Part shown: positions 8,363 to 17,115 of the stretch, piece after piece
Layout of the letters: every line of letters starts with the position of its first letter
How positions within the stretch are numbered: position 1 is the first letter of the stretch
NCBI RefSeq assembly: GCF_003443735.1
Contig: NZ_CP031969.1
Location: forward strand, 3,720,001 to 3,784,000
Reading direction: 5' to 3'
Length of the DNA stretch: 64,000 bases
Source: Streptomyces sp. CC0208
Lineage (GTDB): Bacteria > Actinomycetota > Actinomycetes > Streptomycetales > Streptomycetaceae
Program-made: the position numbers and the translations under genes
The notes under the pieces: model-generated
The model's database searches: none
Told to the model about the DNA's origin: nothing
Seen by the model: only the letters and a program-made list of their open reading frames with translations

Positions 8363-8566
8363 ATGGCTACCGGAACCGTGAAGTGGTTCAACGCCGAAAA
8401 GGGCTTTGGCTTCATCGCCCAGGAGGGCGGCGGCCCCGACGTCTTCGTCCACTACTCCGCGATCAACGCGAGCGGCTTCCGCTCGCTGGAGGAGAACCAG
8501 GCGGTCTCCTTCGACGTGACCCAGGGCCCGAAGGGCCCGCAGGCGGAGAACGTCACCCCCGTCTGA
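8363..8566 (+). CDS. cold-shock protein
   Basis: This 67-residue single-domain CspA-type protein binds single-stranded nucleic acid in the cytoplasm and acts as an RNA chaperone. The two RNP motifs are intact: KGFGFIAQ and DVFVHYSAI, and the N-terminal TGTVKWFNAEKG is canonical. The ATG is preceded by a textbook AAGGAGG box; in-frame sequence upstream belongs to the leader. A strong rho-independent terminator lies 74 bp downstream. It is comparable to the scoF-type genes of streptomycetes, which occur in several copies per genome. Confidence 0.97.
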   Translation: MATGTVKWFNAEKGFGFIAQEGGGPDVFVHYSAINASGFRSLEENQAVSFDVTQGPKGPQAENVTPV

Positions 8567-8639
8567 GCGATCCCGTCTCATCGTGATCCCGTCTCATAGG
8601 CGCTCAAGCCTCTGATCCGGACCTGAAATGCAGTACCCA

Positions 8640-8678
8640 AGGAGCCCCGCGCCGCACGGCAGCGGGGCTCCTGCCTTT
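8640..8678 (+). terminator. rho-independent terminator of csp
   Basis: An 11-bp perfect stem (AGGAGCCCCGC / GCGGGGCTCCT) with an 11-nt loop is followed by GCCTTTTC. It sits between the convergent csp and XRE-cupin genes and is oriented to stop csp transcription. Confidence 0.85.
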
Positions 8679-8691
8679 TCCCGTGCGCGTG

Positions 8692-9258
8692 CTAGACGTG
8701 CTGCATGACGAGCACGAAGGTCGTACCCGGCTCCAGCGCCTCGTACGAGTGCGGCACATCCCCGCGGTACGCCATGTAGTCCCCGGGCTCCAGTTCCACC
8801 GTCTCCCCGGCCGGACCGGCCTTCATCCGCCCCGTGCTCACGATCAGATGCTCCACCGAGCCCGGAATGTGCGGATCCGACTCCCGTACGGCCCCTGGTT
8901 CGGCCCGCAGGTGGTAGATGTCCCGGCGCGCCCCGGGCGGGCTCGCGGAGAGCAGGGTGGCCATGTACTCGGCCTTCTCGGAGGCCACGCTCGGCCCCTG
9001 TCCCGCCCTGATCACCCGCACGGACGGTGCCGGCGGCTCCACCAGGGCGCTGAACGGCACGCCGAGCGCCACCCCCAGCGCCCACAGCGTCTCCACGCTC
9101 GGGTTCCCGCCCGCCGCCTCCAGCTGGGACAGCGTGGACTTGGCGATTCCGGCCCGCTTGGCCAGCTCGGAGAGGGAGAGCCCGGCGCGGGTGCGTTCGC
9201 GGCGCAGGGAGGCGGCGATCCAGTCCAGGGGGAGCCGGGGCGGCGGGCTGTCGGACAT
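8692..9258 (-). CDS. XRE-family regulator with C-terminal cupin domain
   Basis: This 188-residue protein has a helix-turn-helix at about residues 12-66 (GLSLSELAKRAGIAKSTLSQ) and a C-terminal cupin (EHLIVSTGRMKAGPAG, ELEPGDYMAYRGDVPHSYEA). Proteins of this layout sense a small ligand, often an amino acid or amine, and usually control an adjacent transporter or catabolic gene. It is transcribed divergently from azlCD over a 67-bp spacer containing a GTTCG/CGAAC inverted repeat, so it most likely regulates azlCD and itself. The ATG giving MSDSPPPRLP was chosen; upstream in-frame sequence belongs to the intergenic region and azlC. Confidence 0.9.
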   Translation of the reverse strand: MSDSPPPRLPLDWIAASLRRERTRAGLSLSELAKRAGIAKSTLSQLEAAGGNPSVETLWALGVALGVPFSALVEPPAPSVRVIRAGQGPSVASEKAEYMATLLSASPPGARRDIYHLRAEPGAVRESDPHIPGSVEHLIVSTGRMKAGPAGETVELEPGDYMAYRGDVPHSYEALEPGTTFVLVMQHV

Positions 9259-9282
9259 GCTGTTCGCTCCATCGGTACGATC

Positions 9283-9298
9283 GTTCGCCTTGACGAAC
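9283..9298. promoter_or_regulatory. inverted repeat, probable operator of the XRE-cupin regulator
   Basis: GTTCG-CCTTGA-CGAAC is a perfect 5-bp inverted repeat in the 67-bp space between the regulator and azlC. A further TTCG half-site (TGTTCGCT) lies next to the regulator start. Position between divergent genes fits autoregulation plus control of azlCD. Confidence 0.5.
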
Positions 9299-9325
9299 AA
9301 GACTCTGGCGTCCAGTCTAGTGAAC

Positions 9326-9994
9326 ATGCGTACGGCAGAGCGAACAGCCTTGGTCCGGGACAGTGCGCTCGTCTGGCTCGCGAGCGGAGTGGTGGGCGTC
9401 TCCTTCGGCGCGATCGCCGTCACCGGCGGCCTGCCGATATGGGTGCCGGTGGTGATGTCCCTGGTCGTGTACGCGGGCTCCGCCCAGTTCAGCGCGATCG
9501 GCGTCCTGCTGGCCGGGGGCGGTCCGGTCGCCGCGGCGGCCACCGGCCTGCTGCTCAACACGCGTACGGCGGCCTTCAGCCTCGCTGTCGCCGACATCCT
9601 CGGCCGGGGCCGGCTCGCCCGTTTCCTCGGTGCTCATCTGGTCACCGACGAGACGGTGGCCTTCGCTCTGGCCCAGCCGGATCCGGGCCGGCGCCGGGCG
9701 GCCTTCTGGATCTCCGGGCTCGGCCTGTTCGTCGTGTGGAACCTCGGCGTCCTGGCCGGGGCACTCGCCGGGGGCGCGCTGGGCGACACCGGCACCTACG
9801 GCCTGGACGCGGCCTTCCCCGCCGTGCTCGTCGCCCTGGTGCTGCCCACGCTGCGCGACTCCCCCGCGATACGGCGGTCCGCGCTGCTCGGCGCCGGGCT
9901 GGCGCTGGCGGTGACCCCGGCGGTCCCGGCGGGGGTGCCGGTGCTGGTGGCCCTGGCCGGGCTGGTCCTCCACGGCAACAGGAGGACGGCGTGA
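9326..9994 (+). CDS. azlC: AzlC-family amino-acid exporter large subunit
   Basis: AzlC and AzlD together form an exporter for branched-chain (and other hydrophobic) amino acids or analogues. This 222-residue protein has several hydrophobic helices and the family signatures SFGAIAVTGGLPIWVPV and VYAGSAQFSAIGVL, followed by LLNTRTAAFSLAVAD. It overlaps azlD by 4 nt (GTGA). A GTG two codons upstream of the chosen ATG is an alternative start; neither has a clear ribosome-binding site, so a leaderless message is possible. Control by the divergent XRE-cupin protein is likely. Confidence 0.92.
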   Translation: MRTAERTALVRDSALVWLASGVVGVSFGAIAVTGGLPIWVPVVMSLVVYAGSAQFSAIGVLLAGGGPVAAAATGLLLNTRTAAFSLAVADILGRGRLARFLGAHLVTDETVAFALAQPDPGRRRAAFWISGLGLFVVWNLGVLAGALAGGALGDTGTYGLDAAFPAVLVALVLPTLRDSPAIRRSALLGAGLALAVTPAVPAGVPVLVALAGLVLHGNRRTA

Positions 9995-10305
9995 ACGCGA
10001 CGGTCGCCATGATCCTGGCGATGGCGGTCGGGACGTACGCCTTCCGGCTGGTCGGGCCGGCGCTGCACGGGCGGGTGGAACTGCCGGAGCGGCTGCAGGA
10101 GTTGCTGTCGGCGGGCGCGATCGTCCTGCTGGTGGCCCTGCTGGCGACGGGCGCGCTGACGGAGGGCGGCGGGTTCGCGGGATGGGCCCGGCCGGTCGGG
10201 GTGCTGGTGGCAGCCGTGCTGGCCTGGCGGAGGGCGCCGTTCGTGGTCGTGGTGCTGGGGGCGGCGGCCACAACTGCCGTACTGCGGGCGGCTGGAGTGG
10301 GGTGA
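9991..10305 (+). CDS. azlD: AzlD-family amino-acid exporter small subunit
   Basis: This 104-residue hydrophobic protein with four predicted membrane segments is the small partner of AzlC. The family pattern is visible in MAVGTYAFRLVGPAL and LLSAGAIVLLVALLATGAL. Its GTG start lies inside the azlC stop codon and is preceded by AGGAGG, so the two subunits are translationally coupled and made in balance. Confidence 0.92.
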   Translation: MNATVAMILAMAVGTYAFRLVGPALHGRVELPERLQELLSAGAIVLLVALLATGALTEGGGFAGWARPVGVLVAAVLAWRRAPFVVVVLGAAATTAVLRAAGVG

Positions 10306-10336
10306 GTGTCAGTAGGGGCCACTAGGGTCCCCGGCC

Positions 10337-10975
10337 ATGACCGACACCGATTTCGTGGCCGCCACCCGCACCTTCTACGACACCGTCGCCGAGGACTACG
10401 CCGAGCAGTTCCGGGACGGACTCGCCGACGCGCCCCTGGACCGGGCGATGATCGCCGGGTTCGCCGAACTCGTGGGCGGTGGCGGGACGGTGGCCGACCT
10501 GGGATGCGGGCCCGGGCGGGTCACGGGATACCTGGCCTCCCTCGGGCTGTCCGTCTTCGGCCTCGACCTGTCGGAGTCGATGCTGGCCATCGCCCGCCGG
10601 GAGAACCCGGGGCTGCGGTTCGAGCGGGGCTCCATGTTGGAACTGGATCTTCCGGACGGGGCGCTCGCCGGTGCCGTGTCCTATTACTCGTCCATCCACA
10701 CCCCTGTGGACCAACTCCCCCGTCTGTTCGCCGAGTTCAACCGCGTACTGGCACCCGGGGGACATCTCCTCGTCGCCTTCCAGGCCGGCGACAAGGACCG
10801 GCATCACGACCGACCGTGGGGGCGCCCCGTCGCGCTGACCTTCCTGAGGCGGCGGCCGGAGCAGATCGTCGAGCTGCTCCGGGGGGCCGGGTTCGCGCTC
10901 GTCTCACAGACGGTGCGCGAACCCGGCCCCGAGGAGGTGTCGCAGCAGGCGTTCCTGATCGCCCGCCGCCCCTAG
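10337..10975 (+). CDS. class I SAM-dependent methyltransferase
   Basis: This 212-residue cytosolic protein has the Rossmann-type methyltransferase core: motif I VADLGCGPGRVTGYL, acidic loop SVFGLDLSESML, and motif DGALAGAVSYYSSIH, followed by the RVLAPGGHLLVAF post-III segment. It belongs to the broad methyltransf_11/25 group, whose members methylate many small molecules; the substrate cannot be told from sequence. It stands 31 bp after azlD on the same strand and converges 3 bp from the big protease gene. Confidence 0.88.
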   Translation: MTDTDFVAATRTFYDTVAEDYAEQFRDGLADAPLDRAMIAGFAELVGGGGTVADLGCGPGRVTGYLASLGLSVFGLDLSESMLAIARRENPGLRFERGSMLELDLPDGALAGAVSYYSSIHTPVDQLPRLFAEFNRVLAPGGHLLVAFQAGDKDRHHDRPWGRPVALTFLRRRPEQIVELLRGAGFALVSQTVREPGPEEVSQQAFLIARRP

Positions 10976-10978
10976 GAC

Positions 10979-13900
10979 TCAGCCCACGGTGTAGGAGTAC
11001 GGGATCCCGATCAGCTCGGACCCCATGACGCCCGAGAAGGCCGTGTCGGTGTCGACGTAGACCGTGCCGTGGACGACCGTGCCGACGGGGGCGGTCGGGG
11101 TCAGGGTGAGCTTCATCGTCGCCGTCCTGCCCGCGGCGGCGACGACGGGGTTCCAGTCGGCGTCGAGGTCCCAGAACTCACCGGTGGAGGCCTTGGCCGC
11201 CGGGTCGAACGACTGGGTCGTGGCGGTGACCGTGACCTTCGCCGTGCCCTTGCCCGCGGGCTTGTCCCCGAAGGGGCCCGGATCGGTCACCTCGGTGGTC
11301 CACAGCCCGGAGGCCAGCTGGCCGGCGACGGCGGTGGCGACCGTGGTGTCACCGGTGCCCGCCTCACTGAACACCATGGGAGAAGCGGTCCAGGGATACA
11401 TGTTCAGGTCGACCGGGCGGTCGGCGGTGGCCGTGGCGACCAACTTGGTGGTGTGCGAGGGCACGAACCAGCCCAGGCCCCCGTCGTTGATCTTCGCCGT
11501 CCCCGACTTGTCGCTGCCGTTCTCGACGAGAGCGATCTCGCCCGTGGTGTCGAGCCTGGGGTCGAGGTAGTAATGCCGCTCCGCCGGACCCGAGTTGGGC
11601 AGGCGGACGGGGACGGTGAGCGTGCTGCCACGCTTGAGGACGCGGGACGGGCTGTCCGGCAGGCCGGGAGCGGTCGCCTTCATGGCGTCGAGGCGGACCT
11701 TTCCGGTGACCTTCTGGCTGAAGGCCTTGCCGCTGACGGCGTCGGGCAGTCCGACGATCAGCGTCCACCGTCCCGCGGCCGGGCGGTGGGCGGTCAGGCT
11801 CGCGTACTTGGTCGGGACGCTGTGCTCGCCCGCGGTCCGGTCGGTGTCCCGGGCGAGGATCTGGCCGTCGGGGCTGACCAGGTAGTACACCAGGGAGGTG
11901 GCGGGGTCCTCGGCGGTGAGGTCGACGGTCAGGTCACGCCTGCCGGGCGGCACGTCCAGGTAGTAGCCGTTCGTCTGGCCGACGTCCCGGCCGACACCGC
12001 CGGTGATGGTGGCGGCGAAGGAGGTGCTGTGTCCGCGGGCCGGATCGACGGGGACCAGCGTCCGGCGGGCCACCGGGAGGGACAGGCGGGTCCCCGTGTC
12101 CGAGGCGAACTGCAGGGAGAAGGGCGTGTCACCGGCCGTACGCGGCAACGGGACCCGTACCGGGAAGCGCGCGATGCCGCCCGCCGGGACGGTCCGGGTC
12201 TGCTCGGGGACCCCGGCCGAGGTGTAGCGGTGGCCGGTGATGCGGACGGTGAGCGGACCGCGGTAGCTGCCCGGCTTCAGGGGCTTGTCCTGAAGGTGCA
12301 TGCGGCCGTTGTTCCACACCACCTTCACGGTCCAGGTGCCGGGGCGCGGGTCGTGGACGTCGACGTGCTGGTAGTTGCTGTGCAGCCCGTAGCCGTCGTA
12401 GTCGTAGCTGACCTGTGTCAGCGCTCCGGCCGGATCGACCAGGACCAGCGCGAGCTTGCCGGAGTCCGCGGTGCCGGGCCACACCATCTCGGCGTCCAGG
12501 AGCGGGGTTCCCTTCGGCACCTTGACGGTGAACGGCCGGGCGGCGAGCTTGCCCTCCCGGTCGTCCCCGGCGAGCGGGGAGGCGACGGTGACCTTGTGCC
12601 GGCTGCTGAAGGTCTGCGCGCCGACCGTGCGGGAGGTCATCGTGACCCGCTGCGGATGGTCGGCGGTGTTGGTGAGGGTGACGGAAGTGCGCCGCTCGCC
12701 GGCCGGCTGCCCGATGACGTTCAACTGGCCTATGGACGGCACCAGTTGCGGGGCGTGTCGGTCGACGGTGTTCAGGGCCCTGGCCGCCCGGACCGCCGCG
12801 CCGGTGTCCAGCAGTCCCGCGCCCTGCTCGTCGGCGGGGACGTGCAGGTCGGTCGCCGTGCCGGTCAGGATGCGCTTGACCAGGTCCGGCGACGGCCGCA
12901 GCCCGCCGTGCGCGTCCTTGTACGCCTGGATGACGTCCGCCGCCGCGCCGGCCACGAAGGGGGCCGCCTGGCTGGTCCCGCCGAACACCTGGGTGGGCAG
13001 GGCGCAGTCGCTCCAGCGCGGGTCGACGGTGCAGGCGGACATGCCGACCATGCCCGGCGCCACCAGGTCGACCAGCTTGTTGTCCTGGGTCGTACCGCCG
13101 GAGGACAGCCCGGTGATGTTGTCGCTGGTCCACTTGCGGTAGCCGTAGCCCTGGGCCGCCAGCCGGAACGACGTGGTGGCGCCGACCCCGATCACGTTCG
13201 GGTCGCTCGCCGGTGAACCCACCGTGCCGGATGTCCCGGAGTCGCCGCTGGAGGCGACCACCGTCACCCCGGCGGCGACGGCGGCGTCGTCGGCCAGCCG
13301 GACGGGGTCGGTGGCCGCGTCGGGGTAGAAGTTGGAGCCGAAGGACTGGCTGAGGACGTCCGCGTGGTGCTCCACCGCGTACTGGATGGCCCGTACGAAG
13401 CCCGAGGTGAAGGAGTTCGCGCCGAACACCCTCAGGTCCATCAGCTGCGCGCCGGGCGCGAAGCCGCGGACCCGGAAGGTGCAGCCCTTCGGGAGCTTGG
13501 CGTACGGCAGTTGCGCGGACATGTCGTAGGTACGGCTGCCCTGTGCCGCGATGGCACTGGCATCACCGAAGGCCTCGCCGCCGCTGGTGGCGGCGTTCAC
13601 GCCGTCCCCGCTGAAGTCCTCGGAGTCGGTGACCACACGGCTGCCGTCGGGGCGGACGAACTCGGGGTTGGCCGCGTCCATGCCCTCGGCGAAGAAGGCG
13701 ACCTTGACCCCCTTGCCGGTGGCGGTGCGCTGTGCCGCATCGGTGTGCGTCAACTGGAGCGCCTCGGGTTCGAGGAGGGGCTTGGCGGGATCCTTGGGGC
13801 AGACGGTGCCGGGTGCGGTCGTGCCCGTGGCGGTGGCCGCGGAGGCCGTGGTGGCGAAGTCCGCGCCGGGCCGTCGTAGCGGAAGGTCCGGCACGACCGC

Positions 13901-14233
13901 GGCCACCCGTGAGTCCTCGCGTATCCGCGCTATCGCGGCCGGTTCCAGCGTGGCGGAGACGGCGTTGATCAGGCTCATCCCGTGCACGCGGGTGGCCCCG
14001 CTCTTCTTCAGCTGGGCCACGACCGGCGCCTGGTCGTCGGCCGCGGCCTGGGTGCGCTTCGCGGCCTGCGTGCGCATCGGGAGGTCGGTGAGCTGGTCGC
14101 GCATGACGACGATGACGCGCTGCGGGGAGCCGCTCGCGCTGTCGCCCGCCGCCTGTACGGGTGTTGCGCCCAGAGAGAAGGCGCTCAGCAGGACCGTGCC
14201 CGCGAGCGCCGCTCTTCTTCTGTTGTTGTTCAT
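10979..14233 (-). CDS. large secreted S8-like serine peptidase with sedolisin-type catalytic residues
   Basis: This 1084-residue secreted protein has a signal peptide (1-28), an I9-like propeptide (about 38-120, QRVIVVMRDQLTD to VVPDLPLRRP), a peptidase domain (about 172-485) and a long C-terminal part of beta-sandwich-like repeats. The subtilisin Asp and His motifs are missing: FFAEGMD replaces DTG, and no HGTHVAG is present. Instead E220 and D224 form ExxxD in GGEAFGDAS, D331 sits in SSGDSG and S421 in GGTSQAAP, the arrangement of sedolisin (S53) Glu-Asp-Asp-Ser sites. It may therefore be active with an acid-adapted chemistry. GGAG precedes the ATG. It converges with the methyltransferase gene. 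Confidence 0.85.
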   Translation of the reverse strand: MNNNRRRAALAGTVLLSAFSLGATPVQAAGDSASGSPQRVIVVMRDQLTDLPMRTQAAKRTQAAADDQAPVVAQLKKSGATRVHGMSLINAVSATLEPAAIARIREDSRVAAVVPDLPLRRPGADFATTASAATATGTTAPGTVCPKDPAKPLLEPEALQLTHTDAAQRTATGKGVKVAFFAEGMDAANPEFVRPDGSRVVTDSEDFSGDGVNAATSGGEAFGDASAIAAQGSRTYDMSAQLPYAKLPKGCTFRVRGFAPGAQLMDLRVFGANSFTSGFVRAIQYAVEHHADVLSQSFGSNFYPDAATDPVRLADDAAVAAGVTVVASSGDSGTSGTVGSPASDPNVIGVGATTSFRLAAQGYGYRKWTSDNITGLSSGGTTQDNKLVDLVAPGMVGMSACTVDPRWSDCALPTQVFGGTSQAAPFVAGAAADVIQAYKDAHGGLRPSPDLVKRILTGTATDLHVPADEQGAGLLDTGAAVRAARALNTVDRHAPQLVPSIGQLNVIGQPAGERRTSVTLTNTADHPQRVTMTSRTVGAQTFSSRHKVTVASPLAGDDREGKLAARPFTVKVPKGTPLLDAEMVWPGTADSGKLALVLVDPAGALTQVSYDYDGYGLHSNYQHVDVHDPRPGTWTVKVVWNNGRMHLQDKPLKPGSYRGPLTVRITGHRYTSAGVPEQTRTVPAGGIARFPVRVPLPRTAGDTPFSLQFASDTGTRLSLPVARRTLVPVDPARGHSTSFAATITGGVGRDVGQTNGYYLDVPPGRRDLTVDLTAEDPATSLVYYLVSPDGQILARDTDRTAGEHSVPTKYASLTAHRPAAGRWTLIVGLPDAVSGKAFSQKVTGKVRLDAMKATAPGLPDSPSRVLKRGSTLTVPVRLPNSGPAERHYYLDPRLDTTGEIALVENGSDKSGTAKINDGGLGWFVPSHTTKLVATATADRPVDLNMYPWTASPMVFSEAGTGDTTVATAVAGQLASGLWTTEVTDPGPFGDKPAGKGTAKVTVTATTQSFDPAAKASTGEFWDLDADWNPVVAAAGRTATMKLTLTPTAPVGTVVHGTVYVDTDTAFSGVMGSELIGIPYSYTVG

Positions 14234-14364
14234 GGAGTTCTCCGCTGGTGGGGGGTGCGGGACGGCTGAGACAGCCGTCGCCGATGATCTTTCGCCCCAA
14301 CTGGTGAACTACGCCAGATACTTGGCGTCAAGGGATCTTCAAGGTTTCAAGAAGGGGACCTCCT

Positions 14365-16095
14365 CTAGAGCACCCCGGCGAGATCCCGGGCCGCGACATA
14401 CCCGAAGGTCATCGCGGGTCCGATGGTCGAGCCCGCGCCCGCGTAACTGTGGCCCATGACGGCCGCGCTGGCGTTCCCGGCGGCGTACAGGCCGGGGACG
14501 ACGGAGCCGTCGGGCCGCAGGACACGGGCGCGGGCGTCGGTCACCAGGCCGCCCTTGGTGCCCAGGTCTCCCGGGACGAGCCGGAAGGCGTAGTACGGGG
14601 GCAGCCAGAGCGGGGCCAGGCAGGAGTTCGGGAGGACGGACGGGTCCGTGTAGTAGTGGTCGTAGGCGCTGTCGCCGCGTCCGAAGTCCGGGTCGTCGCC
14701 CTTCAGGGCAAGGGAGTTGAAGCGGTCGACGGTGGTCCGCAGGGCGGCGGCCGGGACGCCGATGGACCCGGCCAGGGCGTCGAACGACCATGCCTTGTGG
14801 GCGGCACCCGAGCCGTACCAGTCGTCGGGGAGGACGAAGGTCGGCGCGATGTCCCTGAAGAGGTACCGGTTGCGGTAGTTCTGGTCGACGACCAGCCAGG
14901 CCGGGATGTCGGGGTCGGTCGGGTTGCGGTCGTACATGGTGTGGACGACGTCGCTGTAGGGGGCGGCCTCGTTGACGAACCTCCGGCCGGCCGCGTTGAC
15001 GATGAGCCCGCCGGGCAGGGTGCGTTCGGCGAGGCAGAAGTACGGGTCGCCGGGGAGCGGGATGGCCGGTCCCCACCAGGCGTCGTCCATCAACGCCACG
15101 TCGGCGCCCAGTCGCTGCCCGGCCCGGATGCCGTCCCCCGTGTTCTCCTTCGCGCCCACGGTCCACTCCGTGCCGATGGGCTGGCGCTGGTACTGGGCCC
15201 GCATCGCCGCGTTGTGCTCGAAGCCGCCGGACCCGACGATCACACCCCGGCGGGCACGGTAGAGGCCGCCCGGGGTCACCGCTCCGGCGACGGTGCCGTT
15301 CTCGACGTAGAGCTCGGTGAGAGGGGTGTTGAGCCGGACCGGCACGCCCGCGTCCAGGAGGCCCTTCCTCAGCCCGGCGGCCAGTGACTGTCCCATGGTG
15401 AGCGGGGTCTGCCCGAGCAAGGCCGCTTTCGTGCCCCGCGCCAGGCACTCGGCGGCGACGGCGGCGCCCTTGACGCTCACCGCGGACAGGGCGAGCCACT
15501 TGTAGTCGGCGCTGAACACGACCAGTCCGGCGGGGACGTCGAGGTACGGCGGGTTCAGGTGGGCCAGTTCGGCGCCGAGGAGCTTGCCGTCGAACTGGTC
15601 GGGCTCGATGGAGCGGCCGTTCGGCAGGCCGCCCGGGAGCTCGGGGTAGTAGTCGCTGTACCCCTCCATCCAGCGGAACCGCAGCGGGCTGTTGGCCAGG
15701 ACGAAGGAGATCATCGCGGGGCCGTGCGTGAGGAAGGCCCGCTGCCGGGCGGCCGGGACGTCCGGTCCTACGACGGCGGCGAGGTAGGCGGCCGCCTTGG
15801 CGGGGGTGTCCGGGACACCGGCGGCGAGGAGGACGGGGTTGTTCGGGATCCAGATCCCGGCCCCGGACCGGGCCGCGGACCCGCCGAAGGTGGGAGCCTT
15901 CTCCAGCACCACGGTGCTGAGCCCCTGCTTCACGGCGGTGAGCGCGGCGGTCATACCGGCGGCGCCGGAACCGATGACGACGACGTCGTACGTACCCAGA
16001 GGCGGCAAGTCGGCGGCGCTCGCGCCCTGTTGCACCCCGGCGGCTACGGCCGCCCCGGCGCCGGCGGCCAGCAGGTGTCTTCGGGTCACGCTCAT
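14365..16095 (-). CDS. Tat-exported FAD-dependent 3-ketosteroid dehydrogenase-like protein
   Basis: The 576-residue flavoprotein begins with a Tat-type leader (VTRRHLLAAGAGAAVAAG, cleavage after about residue 28), then an FAD-binding GSGAAG (43-48 region), EKAPTFGGSAARSGAGIWIPNN, and a C-terminal PGDLGTKGG...GLYAAGNASAAVMG...GPAMTFGYVAA block that matches 3-oxosteroid 1-dehydrogenases and related FAD_binding_2 enzymes. These desaturate ring A of 3-ketosteroids. An exported version is odd, because KstD is normally cytoplasmic, so the true substrate may be another extracellular enone or fumarate-like acceptor. No steroid catabolism genes are next to it. Confidence 0.82.
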   Translation of the reverse strand: MSVTRRHLLAAGAGAAVAAGVQQGASAADLPPLGTYDVVVIGSGAAGMTAALTAVKQGLSTVVLEKAPTFGGSAARSGAGIWIPNNPVLLAAGVPDTPAKAAAYLAAVVGPDVPAARQRAFLTHGPAMISFVLANSPLRFRWMEGYSDYYPELPGGLPNGRSIEPDQFDGKLLGAELAHLNPPYLDVPAGLVVFSADYKWLALSAVSVKGAAVAAECLARGTKAALLGQTPLTMGQSLAAGLRKGLLDAGVPVRLNTPLTELYVENGTVAGAVTPGGLYRARRGVIVGSGGFEHNAAMRAQYQRQPIGTEWTVGAKENTGDGIRAGQRLGADVALMDDAWWGPAIPLPGDPYFCLAERTLPGGLIVNAAGRRFVNEAAPYSDVVHTMYDRNPTDPDIPAWLVVDQNYRNRYLFRDIAPTFVLPDDWYGSGAAHKAWSFDALAGSIGVPAAALRTTVDRFNSLALKGDDPDFGRGDSAYDHYYTDPSVLPNSCLAPLWLPPYYAFRLVPGDLGTKGGLVTDARARVLRPDGSVVPGLYAAGNASAAVMGHSYAGAGSTIGPAMTFGYVAARDLAGVL

Positions 16096-16219
16096 GGTCG
16101 GGTCCCCCTGCGGTTGGTATGGACGAAGAGGTCCGGAACGTCGCGCGGGGGTCTTGAGAAGTCAAGAGGTGTGGAGGACGGCGAGGGCGTCCCGCCGAGC
16201 GGGGGTACAGGCCCTCAGC

Positions 16220-16582
16220 TCAGAATCCGGGAGCGGGCAGGAAGCCGGGCCACCACGGTGGTACGCCGCTGGGACATTCGTACGTGGCGCCGCCCCAGAA
16301 GAAGGAGACAGCACACCAGCACAGAGCGGGGAGCACCACCGTGAGGGCGAGTGCATGGAGGAGGGCCAGTCTCCCCAGGACAACTCCCACCATCACCCAA
16401 CTCAGGGTCAGAAGGCCCCAGAGGGACGGGATGAAAAGAACGATGAGGAACGTACCGTTCGCCGCGCCGTTGACGCCGGCGTCGCAGGCGCTCAGCGCTC
16501 TGCCGAGAAGCATGGCGGTGAGCACCGCGAGAGCGAGCCCCATCACCGTTCCCAAACATCCGTGAAGCCGCCGCTCAGGCAT
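16220..16582 (-). CDS. four-helix small membrane protein, unknown
   Basis: This 120-residue protein consists mostly of hydrophobic helices (VMGLALAVLTAMLL, FLIVLFIPSLWGLLTL, VMVGVVLGRLALLHALALTV, ALCWCAVSFFWGG) and ends in a short Cys- and Trp-containing periplasmic tail. The ATG (MPERRLHG) follows an AGGAG box. I do not recognise a named family. It stands alone between the ketosteroid dehydrogenase-like gene and the anti-sigma-like gene. Confidence 0.65.
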   Translation of the reverse strand: MPERRLHGCLGTVMGLALAVLTAMLLGRALSACDAGVNGAANGTFLIVLFIPSLWGLLTLSWVMVGVVLGRLALLHALALTVVLPALCWCAVSFFWGGATYECPSGVPPWWPGFLPAPGF

Positions 16583-16698
16583 GTATCTCCTCACCACTGC
16601 CGGCAGACCGTCACCATTCCTTTCCCCGCATCCCACCGCTCACGCTGCGCCCGAAGCCCCCGGGCGAAGCGCGCCTGTGGAGCCGATCGTCGGCGTCA

Positions 16699-17115
16699 TC
16701 ACCCGAGCCCGATCTCGGCCCACACCGTCTTGCCGACGTCCCGCTCCGTGACGCCCCAGGTGTCGGCGAGGAGGGTCACGAGAATCAGGCCCCGGCCGTG
16801 TTCGCCGTCCTCGTCGTTGACGAACCGGAGCCGGCGATCGCCTCGCGCGTCGCTCACCTCGATACGGAGCGTGTTCCCCGGGAGCCGGAGGAGGCGCAGC
16901 TCGAAGTCCCTTCCGGGTACGCGGCCATGGGTCACCGCGTTGGCGGCGAGCTCGGCGACGAGGTGCTGCGCGGTGTCGTTCACGTCGGCGTCGTGGGGGT
17001 GGCCCCATTCCGCGAGCTGGGTGGCCGTGAGTCTGCGGGCCAGGCGGGCGCCTCGCGGGGTGGAGCTCAGACGCTGGGTCAGTTCGTCGGTGGGGGTGGA
17101 GATTTCGGCGTTCAC
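16699..17115 (-). CDS. ATP-binding protein, RsbW/SpoIIAB-like HATPase
   Basis: This 138-residue cytosolic protein has the GHKL ATPase fold used by anti-sigma factor kinases. The N box is ELAANAVTHG and the G-region is DEDGEHGRGLILVTLLAD. Such proteins bind ATP and usually a sigma or anti-anti-sigma factor. In streptomycetes they are very often found beside an XRE/DUF5753 regulator and a DUF397 protein, which is exactly the arrangement here: the divergent neighbour 117 bp away is that regulator. The partner sigma factor is unknown. Confidence 0.88.
   Translation of the reverse strand: MNAEISTPTDELTQRLSSTPRGARLARRLTATQLAEWGHPHDADVNDTAQHLVAELAANAVTHGRVPGRDFELRLLRLPGNTLRIEVSDARGDRRLRFVNDEDGEHGRGLILVTLLADTWGVTERDVGKTVWAEIGLG

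Noticed and set aside
11069..13216. Plus-strand 715-codon frame opposite the large protease
   Set aside because: It has no start signal or domain, and the composition is typical of an antisense GC frame.
10979..14233. Catalytically dead pseudo-subtilase
   Set aside because: The missing Asp/His motifs first suggested this, but the ExxxD, SSGDSG and GGTS motifs together fit an active sedolisin-type site better.
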